Below, piece by piece: positions 1 through 6,203 of a DNA stretch of 6,691 nt. This DNA comes from an uncultured Eubacteriales bacterium (GTDB lineage: Bacteria; Bacillota; Clostridia; Oscillospirales; Oscillospiraceae), in the NCBI GenBank assembly GCA_900554855.1, contig USIZ01000075.1, positions 1 through 6,691 of the forward strand. The letters are read 5' to 3'. The first letter of the stretch is position 1, and every line of letters starts with the position of its first letter. The translations under genes were made by a program, and so were the position numbers. Under the pieces are notes generated by a model that ran no database searches, was not told the DNA's origin, and worked only from the letters and a program-made list of their open reading frames with translations.

Positions 1-1763
1 GCGGGCTCCTGGGTTTCCGTGGGCTCCGGCTCCGGCTCAACGCCCACGCACTTGCTCATATTGACAGAGCAGACGGCGCAATCCGTATTGACGGCCCCCG
101 CCTCGCATTTTTCAGAGCAGGAGCACACCGCCTGTTCCACGCCAGCGGCCTCCGCCGCAGCCAGCAGATCAGCCTCATCCACAACGCTGAAAAAGTAGGT
201 TTCGTACTGTTCGCCCTCTTCGTCCACGGGCTTGTCATAGTCAATGACGATATAGAACATATTGCCGCCGCTGGTCTGGACGGTAATAAACTGCTTGTTG
301 GTGTGCTCGTCATAGAGCAGATCACGGGTTACAAGGTTTCCCTCTTCGGAAAAGCCCTCGCCGGGCTCAATGGTGGGCTCCGGGGCGGGAGCTTCCTCCG
401 TCATGGTGGGATCGCTCACAATGGTGCGGCGGGCCTGATTCAGCGCGGAGAGCTCCTGACGGGCCCGAGCCTGCTTCTGCTCGTTCTCAGTCAGCGCATC
501 GTTGCGCTTTTCGTCCTGCTTGGAGATCTCGCTGAGCAGCAGCTCCTTCTCCTTGTTGAGGTCGGCGCGGTCCTTCTTGACGGCAGCCAGACGGGACAGC
601 GCCGCATTGTGCAGATTCACATCGGAGCATGCCTCATCCAGCAGGTCGATGGCCTTGTCGGGCAGGAAGCGATCCGTGATGTAACGCTCAGACATGACCA
701 CCGTCTGATAGGCCACCGCGTCAGAGACCTTGACACAGTGGTAGTTCTCGTAGTAATGGGCAATGCCCTTGATGATCTTCACGCTGTCCTCAATGGAGGG
801 CTCATTGACGGTGACCGGCTGGAAGCGACGCTCCAGCGCAGTGTCCTTTTCAATGTGCTTGCGGTATTCGGTGAAGGTGGTGGCGCCGATGACCTGGATC
901 TCGCCCCGGGACAGGGCGGGCTTCAGAATATTTGCGGCGTTCATGGAGCCCTCGGCATCCCCGGCGCCCACAATGTTGTGGATCTCATCAATGACCAGGA
1001 TAACATTGCCCGCCTTGCGGATCTCTTCAATAAGCCCCTTCATGCGGCTTTCAAACTGGCCGCGGAACTGGGTGCCCGCCACAAGAGAGGTCAGATCCAG
1101 CAGATAGACCTCCTTATCCTGCAGCTTATAGGGCACGTCGCCCCTGGAGATTCGGATAGCCAAACCCTCAGCGATGGCGGTCTTGCCCACGCCGGGCTCG
1201 CCGATCAGGCAGGGGTTGTTCTTCTGTCGGCGGTTCAGGATCTGGATGACCCGCTGAATCTCCTCGTCCCGGCCGATCACGCCGTCCAGCTGACCGCCCC
1301 GGGCACGGTTGGTCAGGTTGATGCAGTAGTTATCAAGAAACTTCTTTTTGCCGTTCTTCGGCTTTTCCGGGCGGCCGCCCTTGGCAGAGCCGGTGGGGTT
1401 TTCCTCCCGGGGCGCATTGGCGGCATTCTGATTGTTCGCACCAAACAGGCGGTTCAGGAACGGGAATGTGGCAGTCTTGCCCTCATCCTCTTCGCCGTCC
1501 TCCTCTCCCTCCTCCGGGTTCTGGGGGATCAGGCCCTCCAGCCCCTCGGCATTCTGGAACATATTCATCATCTCGTCGGTCAGGTTGTCCAGATCCTCAT
1601 CGGTGATGCCCATGCGCTTCATCATATCGTCCACGGGCTGCACACCCATCTCTCGGGCACACTTCAAGCACAGGCCTTCATTCTTGGTCACGCCGTTTTC
1701 GATCCGGCTGATAAAGATGACGGCCAGATTTTTCTTGCATTTAGAGCAGAGTGTTGGCTGCAT
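1..1763 (-). CDS. ClpE/ClpC-type AAA+ unfoldase N-terminal half fused in frame to a DUF4366 (CD1107-like) domain; 3' end beyond the window
   Basis: At least 587 codons with no stop; the 3' end is cut by the left edge. It starts at ATG 1763, nine bases after GGGAG. Residues 6, 9, 32 and 35 are cysteines (CxxC...CxxC), a ClpE/McsA-like zinc finger in place of the ClpC N-domain repeats. An acidic, low-complexity linker (~65-130) follows. AAA+ domain 1 (~140-380) has Walker A GEPGVGKT (188-195), a pore-loop-like FRGQFE (233-238), Walker B VILVIDE (254-260), Arg312-Arg313 and YITDRFLPDKAIDLLDEA (362-379). A charged coiled coil (~392-447) looks like the start of the Clp middle domain. Known Clp proteins then have a second AAA+ domain carrying the ClpP-docking loop. 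Here the frame enters a Pro/Glu linker (451-474), a DUF4366-like domain (475-~540), a cysteine cluster (547-572) and Glu-Pro repeats. The Clp half should bind and hydrolyse ATP in the cytoplasm; the role of the tail is unknown. A domain fusion, an insertion with AAA+ domain 2 resuming further left, or an assembly join are all possible. Confidence 0.88.
   Translation of the reverse strand, partial: MQPTLCSKCKKNLAVIFISRIENGVTKNEGLCLKCAREMGVQPVDDMMKRMGITDEDLDNLTDEMMNMFQNAEGLEGLIPQNPEEGEEDGEEDEGKTATFPFLNRLFGANNQNAANAPREENPTGSAKGGRPEKPKNGKKKFLDNYCINLTNRARGGQLDGVIGRDEEIQRVIQILNRRQKNNPCLIGEPGVGKTAIAEGLAIRISRGDVPYKLQDKEVYLLDLTSLVAGTQFRGQFESRMKGLIEEIRKAGNVILVIDEIHNIVGAGDAEGSMNAANILKPALSRGEIQVIGATTFTEYRKHIEKDTALERRFQPVTVNEPSIEDSVKIIKGIAHYYENYHCVKVSDAVAYQTVVMSERYITDRFLPDKAIDLLDEACSDVNLHNAALSRLAAVKKDRADLNKEKELLLSEISKQDEKRNDALTENEQKQARARQELSALNQARRTIVSDPTMTEEAPAPEPTIEPGEGFSEEGNLVTRDLLYDEHTNKQFITVQTSGGNMFYIVIDYDKPVDEEGEQYETYFFSVVDEADLLAAAEAAGVEQAVCSCSEKCEAGAVNTDCAVCSVNMSKCVGVEPEPEPTETQEP
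39..341 (-). other. DUF4366/CD1107-like domain and six-cysteine cluster within the Clp fusion
   Basis: This is the part of the fused protein that does not belong to Clp. Residues 475-~540 (from GNLV through KQFITVQTSGGNMFYIVIDYD to FFSVVDEADLLAAAE) match what I recall of DUF4366 proteins of conjugative elements: a Phe/Ile-Thr-Val strand, a GN-x-FY-hydrophobic-IDR/IDY strand, then 'FLN-x-V-x-EADLLAL'. A CxCx3Cx8CxxCx6C cluster follows (Cys547, 549, 553, 562, 565, 572), then Glu-Pro repeats. The same cysteine-rich tail and acidic-proline spacer occur in many CD1107-type proteins, where they lead to a C-terminal membrane helix. Such a helix, if present, lies beyond the left edge. In the standalone family the protein is usually exported; here a cytoplasmic ATPase precedes it. 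The assignment is by motif memory, not by profile search. Confidence 0.75.
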
Positions 1764-1772
1764 AGCGGTAAA

Positions 1773-1785
1773 CTCCCTTCGGGAA
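1773..1785 (-). promoter_or_regulatory. Ribosome binding site of the clp fusion gene inside a small hairpin
   Basis: On the mRNA, GGGAG (1777-1773) is the Shine-Dalgarno sequence, nine bases before ATG 1763. The UUCCC just upstream (1785-1781) can pair with all five of its bases (three G-C, one A-U, one U-G) around a GAA loop. The two outer U residues also belong to the neighbouring 8-bp dyad, so the two stems share bases. The SD itself is secure; control through the hairpin is inference. Confidence 0.5.
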
Positions 1786-1802
1786 AGAATAGCATATTCT
1801 TT
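1784..1802. repeat. Perfect 8-bp inverted repeat with 3-base spacer upstream of the clp gene
   Basis: AAAGAATA (1784-1791) and TATTCTTT (1795-1802) are exact reverse complements around a GCA spacer. The dyad ends seven bases before the GGGAG ribosome binding site. It could be a repressor operator or a weak AU-rich RNA hairpin. A terminator for cvpA is unlikely because the stem is almost all A-U and no separate U-tract follows it. Confidence 0.5.
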
Positions 1803-1853
1803 TTAAATATTATTGCAGAAAAATATGAATAAATCATGTTTGAATGAAAACTT

Positions 1854-2483
1854 TTAGTAAACTGGGCCGAGAGAAGCCAGCCACCGCAGCAGGAGCGCGG
1901 CATCTACCATGCTGCGCGGCAGCACATCGCACCAGAGCAGGATGCTGACAACGACGGCGATCAGCAGCCCGCCTTTGAGCGCTCCCAGCACCGCACCGCC
2001 GAGATGATTCAAAAAGTGCAGTCCCGGCACCTCATCCAGCAGATCCAGCAGCCAGATCAACAGACGGCACACCAGCTTGAACACAATAAATCCGGCGGCA
2101 AACAGCAGCAGCCAGCCCACCGCCAGTGCCACCTGACGGGCAACAGCCGGGGCCAGCGCCGCAGCCAGAGAGTCCCCCGCCTGACCGAGCAGGCTCTGAA
2201 CACCGGGGATCATCCCCAGCAGGCCGCTCAGACTGTCGGAGGAGGCGCCGTCGCTCATGGCCTGCGCCAGCTTTTCCGACACAGTCGGCAGCAGCTTTGG
2301 CGTGAGCCAGTCCACCAGCAGCGGCGCGCAGCGGTCTGCGATCAGCTTCGCGCCCCAGAGAGAGAGCAGCCATGTCAACAGTCCGGAAAGGGTGCGGAAC
2401 ATCCCTCGGATCGCACCGACCACCAGAAACAACAGCAGGATCGCCGCACAGAGCAGGTCGGGTAATAATTGCTGTAAGGTCAA
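1854..2483 (-). CDS. CvpA-family integral membrane protein
   Basis: This 209-residue, very hydrophobic protein has the CvpA layout. Helix 1 (~5-24) is followed by GAIRGMFR (23-30) and helix 2 (~31-49). A loop and amphipathic region (~50-115) comes next, then helix 3 (~118-148), the conserved-type segment VPGLHFLNHLGGAVLGALKG (152-171) and helix 4 (~162-186). E. coli CvpA is needed for colicin V export; in Firmicutes the role is poorly defined and an envelope or transport function is usually suggested. The start is TTG at 2483, chosen because GAGG lies nine bases upstream and the first helix needs this N-terminus. It follows the DUF5711-type gene by 26 bases, which suggests co-transcription. 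The family call is secure; a specific function cannot be given. Confidence 0.85.
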   Translation of the reverse strand: MTLQQLLPDLLCAAILLLFLVVGAIRGMFRTLSGLLTWLLSLWGAKLIADRCAPLLVDWLTPKLLPTVSEKLAQAMSDGASSDSLSGLLGMIPGVQSLLGQAGDSLAAALAPAVARQVALAVGWLLLFAAGFIVFKLVCRLLIWLLDLLDEVPGLHFLNHLGGAVLGALKGGLLIAVVVSILLWCDVLPRSMVDAALLLRWLASLGPVY

Positions 2484-2492
2484 GAGATCACG

Positions 2493-2496
2493 CCTC
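2493..2496 (-). promoter_or_regulatory. Shine-Dalgarno site supporting the TTG start of the CvpA-family gene
   Basis: GAGG within AGCGAGGCG lies nine bases before the TTG at 2483 and just after the TAG of the upstream gene (2510-2512). No ATG or GTG in frame near this site gives a full-length first membrane helix, so the SD decides for TTG. Confidence 0.55.
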
Positions 2497-2509
2497 GCTT
2501 TTTCCCGGT

Positions 2510-3715
2510 CTATTCGGGCGCATAGAGGTCAGCGCTTCCATTGGAGACGACCAGCACAGAGCCATCTTCCCGCTGAAGCACCTTGCGGGCACCCCAATCG
2601 TTGTCCACCTGAGCATAAACAGTCATATCCGAGCGATAAATGGTCAGCTGATTTGCAGTCAACACAGAGAAGTAGCTCCCGGCGGCAGAAAGATCCAGCA
2701 CCTCGTCATTCTGGCTGATCGCACTGCCGCTGCCCTGCGTTGTCAGCAGTTCCACCGTTCCGCCGCTGCCGTTCTGATATTTACTGCAATACAGCACGGC
2801 AAAGCCGTTCCCGCCCAGAGAAAAGTCCTGTAAGATCCGGGTCTGATCGGTGTTGCTGTTAGTCAACGTGCCCTTTTCCACATAGTAGGCTCCGTACTCG
2901 CCCACAACCCAGAGGCCGTTCTTCTCCCACTTGAGATCCAGCAGGACGTCACTGCCCAGCGCGCAGCGATAGAGCTCCTCACCGTCCGCCACATTGTAAA
3001 AAATGAGCACGGAGTCAAACCCGGAGGTGTCCTCACCCACGGAGACTGCGGCCAGTGTCTTGCCGTCCGGCGACAGCGCCGCATCCGAGACAAAAGAGCT
3101 GGAGATATTCTCGGTCACCACCGGCTGAAGGCTGGCATCATAGACCGTGACCGCCGCCTTGTAACCGGTGGCCCGCTCCACCACGGTGAGGGAGCCGTTT
3201 TCACTGACCCTGGCGCTCAGGATGGCCCCCGCCTTGTCAGACGTATAGGTATGCACGATCTGTTCGTCCCGAATGAGATAGAGCCTTGAACCGCCCGCAT
3301 CATAGACCGCCGCATAGCGTCCGGCCACGGATACCACAGGCTTTGTGAAGTTGATGGACTCATTGATCTCCTGCTTTCCGCTGCGGGCAAACAGTTGCAG
3401 ATCCGTCTGGCTGCACACCAGAAAGCCGCCCTGAAATGCGGCGGTGCAGGAGGAGGTGTCCCCCTTCAGCGTGTAGCTGTCCGCCTGCGTCTCGCCATTC
3501 ACCAGGTTGGACAGTGAGCGGCGGACGGAATCAATACTGATCGTATCCCGGTGCACCACCACATAGACCGCGCCCACCACCAGAACGATGGTGATGAGCA
3601 GGGCGATGATCCGGCTCACCCAGCGCCTCAGCTTGGTGTGCCTGCGCTTCTTCTTGGGCGGCTGTTCCAGCCCCTCCGTCTCTTCCAGTTCAGTTTCGTG
3701 TTTTGATTCAGCCAT
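2510..3715 (-). CDS. DUF5711-family membrane-anchored protein with beta-propeller-like extracellular domain
   Basis: The 401-residue protein has an acidic N-terminus (1-17), a very basic cytoplasmic stretch with KKKRR (21-25), and one membrane helix (~35-54). The long remainder should face outside by the positive-inside rule. It is rich in short beta strands with turns such as VFxNG-like 'SENGS' (171-175) and SPDGKTLAAVS (215-225), the pattern of WD40/propeller-type blades. No catalytic motif is visible. Length, topology and the next-door CvpA-family gene fit the DUF5711 family of Clostridia, whose function is not known to me. The start is ATG 3715; GAGG (3729-3726) lies ten bases upstream and overlaps the truA stop, so translation is probably coupled to truA. 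Anchored sensor or scaffold roles are possible but not shown. Confidence 0.75.
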   Translation of the reverse strand: MAESKHETELEETEGLEQPPKKKRRHTKLRRWVSRIIALLITIVLVVGAVYVVVHRDTISIDSVRRSLSNLVNGETQADSYTLKGDTSSCTAAFQGGFLVCSQTDLQLFARSGKQEINESINFTKPVVSVAGRYAAVYDAGGSRLYLIRDEQIVHTYTSDKAGAILSARVSENGSLTVVERATGYKAAVTVYDASLQPVVTENISSSFVSDAALSPDGKTLAAVSVGEDTSGFDSVLIFYNVADGEELYRCALGSDVLLDLKWEKNGLWVVGEYGAYYVEKGTLTNSNTDQTRILQDFSLGGNGFAVLYCSKYQNGSGGTVELLTTQGSGSAISQNDEVLDLSAAGSYFSVLTANQLTIYRSDMTVYAQVDNDWGARKVLQREDGSVLVVSNGSADLYAPE

Positions 3716-3727
3716 AATTGATTATCC

Positions 3728-4519
3728 TCAATGCTTATTCAGCGGGATGGGGCCAGTCGGATCCGTATCCAGTCCCACCGGCTCGTTGTACCACAGCTTT
3801 GTCATGTAAAGTCCGCCGGGGGGCACCGTCGGCCCGGCCTCGGTGCGGTTGCCCCGCTCCAGAATGTCGCTGATGCCGTCCGGGGTCAGCTTGCCCTCGG
3901 CGGCATAGAGCACAGTGCCGGTCATCGCCCGCACCATATTATACAAAAAGCCGTTGGCACATACCTTCAGTTCGATCAGGTCGCCGTGGCGTGCCACATC
4001 GAAGTAGTGTACCGTGCGCACCGTGGACTTCACATTGGTGCCCACCGCCCGGACAGCGGCGAAATCATGGGTGCCCACAAAACGGGAGGCCGCGTCCGCC
4101 ATGACCACCTCATCCAGATGCTTTGGATAGAAGTAAGCCCTGTCCACATAGAAGGCGTTGCGGATGCGGGAATTATAGACCCGATAAGTGTACTCCTTTT
4201 TGATGCAGGAGCCGATGGCGTTGAAGCCCTCGCTGACCTCCTTTGCGCTCACCACCACGATGTCCTCCGGCAGGCGGGTATTCACCGCCAGCGGCAGACG
4301 CTCCACCGGGATCGTAGAGGTGGTGCGGAAGTTGGCAATGTAGGTCTCCGCATGGACGCCGGCATCTGTGCGGCCTGCGCCGGTACACTTCACCGGGTGG
4401 CACACCACCGTGGCCAGCGCATCCTGAAGAGTCTCCTGCACGGTGGCTCCATTCTTCTGGATCTGCCAGCCATGGTAGGCTGTCCCTACATACATCAATT
4501 TTAACGCAATATTTCGCAT
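3728..4519 (-). CDS. truA: tRNA pseudouridine(38-40) synthase TruA
   Basis: TruA converts uridine to pseudouridine at positions 38-40 of the tRNA anticodon stem. The 263-residue product matches the usual size (about 245-270). Landmarks are the N-terminal strand and YHGWQIQKNGATVQ (15-28), the catalytic motif GRTDAGVHA (49-57) with Asp52 as nucleophile, NTRLPEDI (80-87), KEYTYRVYN (108-116), and a C-terminal half with FLYNMVR and an AGPTVPPGGLY segment typical of the family end. The start is ATG 4519 because the protein then begins MRNIALKLMYVGTAYHG, as in known TruA, and GAGG stands five bases upstream. The frame stays open 49 codons further upstream, but that stretch lies over ecfT and is not TruA-like. 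It begins 11 bases after ecfT stops, the common ecf-truA order of Firmicutes. Confidence 0.97.
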   Translation of the reverse strand: MRNIALKLMYVGTAYHGWQIQKNGATVQETLQDALATVVCHPVKCTGAGRTDAGVHAETYIANFRTTSTIPVERLPLAVNTRLPEDIVVVSAKEVSEGFNAIGSCIKKEYTYRVYNSRIRNAFYVDRAYFYPKHLDEVVMADAASRFVGTHDFAAVRAVGTNVKSTVRTVHYFDVARHGDLIELKVCANGFLYNMVRAMTGTVLYAAEGKLTPDGISDILERGNRTEAGPTVPPGGLYMTKLWYNEPVGLDTDPTGPIPLNKH

Positions 4520-4530
4520 AAAAACCTCAA

Positions 4531-5337
4531 TTACAAGCCAAAATGGCGCAGAACCAGCACACCGGCCAGCACCGCTGCACCCAGCACCAGCGCCGCGCCG
4601 TCCCGGAAGGCAAAGGTCAGCTTCTTCATCCGGGTGCGGCCGCTGTCGCCGTGATAGCAGCGGCATTCCATAGCGGTGGCCAGTTCGTCCGCCCTGCGGA
4701 AGGCGGAGACAAAGAGGGGCACCAGCAGGGGCACCAGTGCCTTGGCCTTCTGCACCAGATTGCCGGACTCAAAGTCCGCGCCCCGGGCCTTCTGGGCGGC
4801 CATGATCTTATCCGTCTCCTCGATGAGGGTAGGGATAAAGCGCAGCGCGATGCTCATCAGCATGGCCAGCTCATGCACAGGCAGGTGGAGCTTCTTCAAC
4901 GGCCCCAGCAGACTTTCGATCCCGTCGGTCAGCTGGATGGGCGATGTGGTATAGGTGAGCAGGAAGGTGCCGGAGATCAGCATCAGGATCCGCAGCACCA
5001 TCATAACGGCCATCTGAATACCGCCGGTGTAAATACTGAGCTTCCAGAAGTGCACCAGCAGCGTGCCGTTGGTGTTATAGAACAGGTTCAGGATGGCGGT
5101 CAGGGTGATGATGATAATGACCGGCTTCATCCCCCGGAACAAGGCCTTGAAGCCCACGCCGGAGAGCAGAATGCAGGTGACCAGCACCGCCATCATCAGC
5201 GCATAGCTGGCTACAAACTTGGCGGAAAACAGCGCCACGATATAGACGACCGTCAGAATAAGCTTCGTGCGCGGATCCAGCTTGTGAACGATGCTCTCGC
5301 CGGGGAAATACTGTCCAAGGGTGATGTCCTTCAGCAT
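4531..5337 (-). CDS. ecfT: ECF transporter transmembrane (T) component EcfT
   Basis: EcfT is the membrane scaffold that couples ATP hydrolysis by EcfA1/EcfA2 to the exchangeable S components that bind vitamins and other micronutrients. The 268-residue protein begins with GQYFPGESIVHKLDPRTKL (8-26), the standard N-terminal signature before the first helix. It has several membrane helices (about 26-60, 70-88, 105-130 and 246-266) and the long cytoplasmic coupling helices between. The first coupling motif is Ala184-Arg185-Gly186 (QKARGADF). The second is Cys225-Arg226-Cys227 in AMECRCYHG; the central Arg is kept while the flanking residues differ from Ala-Arg-Gly. The ATG at 5337 overlaps the ecfA2 stop by seven bases, and GGAGG (5351-5347) lies nine bases upstream inside ecfA2, so translation is coupled. 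Confidence 0.96.
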   Translation of the reverse strand: MLKDITLGQYFPGESIVHKLDPRTKLILTVVYIVALFSAKFVASYALMMAVLVTCILLSGVGFKALFRGMKPVIIIITLTAILNLFYNTNGTLLVHFWKLSIYTGGIQMAVMMVLRILMLISGTFLLTYTTSPIQLTDGIESLLGPLKKLHLPVHELAMLMSIALRFIPTLIEETDKIMAAQKARGADFESGNLVQKAKALVPLLVPLFVSAFRRADELATAMECRCYHGDSGRTRMKKLTFAFRDGAALVLGAAVLAGVLVLRHFGL

Positions 5338-6203
5338 GACGCACCGCCTCCCTTCCCGCGCAGGGCCAGAACGGAGCGCACTGCATCCTCCATGGTATAG
5401 ACCGCCGGATCCATCGGCACACCGAGGTGATTCAGCGCCTGTGCGATCTGCGTGACCTGCGGCACATTCAAGCCGATTTGGCGCAATTCGTCACCGTGGA
5501 TAAACACTTCACCGGGCGTTCCCGCAAACGGAAGCCTGCCGTCGTTCACCACATAGAGCCGATCCACGCTGCGGGCGACCTCGTCCATGGAGTGGGACAC
5601 CAGGATGATCGTGGTGCCCCGGGCTTTATTGATCGTGCGGATCGTCTCCAGGATGGCATCCCGCCCCCGGGGATCCAGTCCGGCAGTGGGTTCGTCCAGA
5701 ATCAGCACCTTAGGTTCCATGGCCAGCACACCGGCGATGGCCACCCGGCGCTTCTGACCGCCGGAAAGTTCAAAGGGCGACTTCCGGAGCGTCTCTTCCG
5801 GCAGATTCACCGCATCAGCGGCGGCATGGATGCGCCGGTCGATCTCCGCCGCGTCCAGTTTCATATTCGTCGGGCCGAAGGCGATGTCCTTGTAGACCGT
5901 CTCCTCAAAGAGCTGATACTCCGGGTACTGGAACACCAGCCCCACCTGAAAGCGGATCTCCCGGATCTTCTTGGGCTCCGCCCAGATATCCTTTCCCTGA
6001 AAGAAGATCTGGCCGGAGGTGGGCTTCAAAAGGCCATTCAGGTGCTGGATCAGGGTGGATTTTCCTGAGCCGGTGTGACCGATGATGCCCACGATCTCCC
6101 CGGGAAGGGCATAAAAATCCACTGCATCCAGCGCCTTATGTTCAAAGGGCGTCCCCGCACTGTAAGTGTGGGTCAGCTTCTGGGTTTCAATGATCGGTTC
6201 CAA
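5331..6203 (-). CDS. ecfA2: ECF transporter ATP-binding protein EcfA2
   Basis: This is the second ATPase of the ECF energy-coupling module and pairs with EcfA1 on the cytoplasmic face of EcfT. From the TTG at 6203 it has 290 residues: an N-terminal strand region ending in GTPFEHKAL, Walker A GHTGSGKS (42-49), Q-loop Gln92 in FQYPEYQLFEETV, ABC signature LSGGQ (146-150), Walker B LILDEP (167-172) with catalytic Glu171, and switch His204 in LVSHSMDE. All catalytic elements are intact. The segments GTPFEHKAL and QHLNGLLKPTSG are characteristic of EcfA2 rather than EcfA1. TTG 6203 is preferred because GGAG stands six bases upstream; an in-frame TTG at 6215 would add four residues but has no well-spaced SD. 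The gene overlaps the end of ecfA1 by 17 bases. Confidence 0.96.
   Translation of the reverse strand: MEPIIETQKLTHTYSAGTPFEHKALDAVDFYALPGEIVGIIGHTGSGKSTLIQHLNGLLKPTSGQIFFQGKDIWAEPKKIREIRFQVGLVFQYPEYQLFEETVYKDIAFGPTNMKLDAAEIDRRIHAAADAVNLPEETLRKSPFELSGGQKRRVAIAGVLAMEPKVLILDEPTAGLDPRGRDAILETIRTINKARGTTIILVSHSMDEVARSVDRLYVVNDGRLPFAGTPGEVFIHGDELRQIGLNVPQVTQIAQALNHLGVPMDPAVYTMEDAVRSVLALRGKGGGASC

Larger units (their letters stand above)
1764..1853 (-). promoter_or_regulatory. AT-rich leader and probable promoter region of the clp fusion gene
   Basis: This is the longest intergenic gap in the window and is far richer in A and T than the coding DNA around it. That, and the break in the otherwise tight operon spacing, suggest separate transcription of the clp gene. 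Only weak minus-strand -10-like hexamers (for example TAATAT near 1809-1814) are visible, with no good -35 at proper distance, so no exact promoter is called. No CtsR heptamer repeat (GGTCAAA type) and no CIRCE element is visible. The promoter inference rests on composition and spacing only. Confidence 0.35.

Noticed and set aside
1..460. Clp half and DUF4366 half as two separate genes, or a frameshifted pseudogene
   Set aside because: The frame is continuous without a stop from 1763 to the edge. The only nearby internal ATG (402-404) has no SD, so one continuous product is the simplest reading.
303..1832. Open plus-strand frame of 509 codons opposite the clp gene
   Set aside because: It lies antisense to a frame carrying clear Walker A, Walker B and zinc-finger motifs. 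Its product has low-complexity Leu/Val/Gly composition and no recognisable domain. Long mirror frames are expected in GC-rich genes.
1786..1853. Factor-independent terminator after cvpA
   Set aside because: No GC-rich stem followed by a U-tract is visible; the only perfect dyad is AT-rich and lies in the clp leader.
1764..1853. CtsR box or CIRCE element before the clp gene
   Set aside because: I looked for GGTCAAA-type tandem heptamers and for the TTAGCACTC/GAGTGCTAA palindrome on both strands and found neither.
4520..4666. Longer truA start 49 codons upstream
   Set aside because: The extension lies over the ecfT coding region, reads as Arg/Gly-rich sequence unlike TruA, and the ATG at 4519 has its own SD and the family-typical N-terminus.
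3731..5400. Two long plus-strand open frames (257 and 285 codons) opposite truA and ecfT
   Set aside because: Both mirror strongly supported minus-strand genes, are rich in His, Gln and Arg without domain signals, and have no plausible promoter or ribosome binding site.
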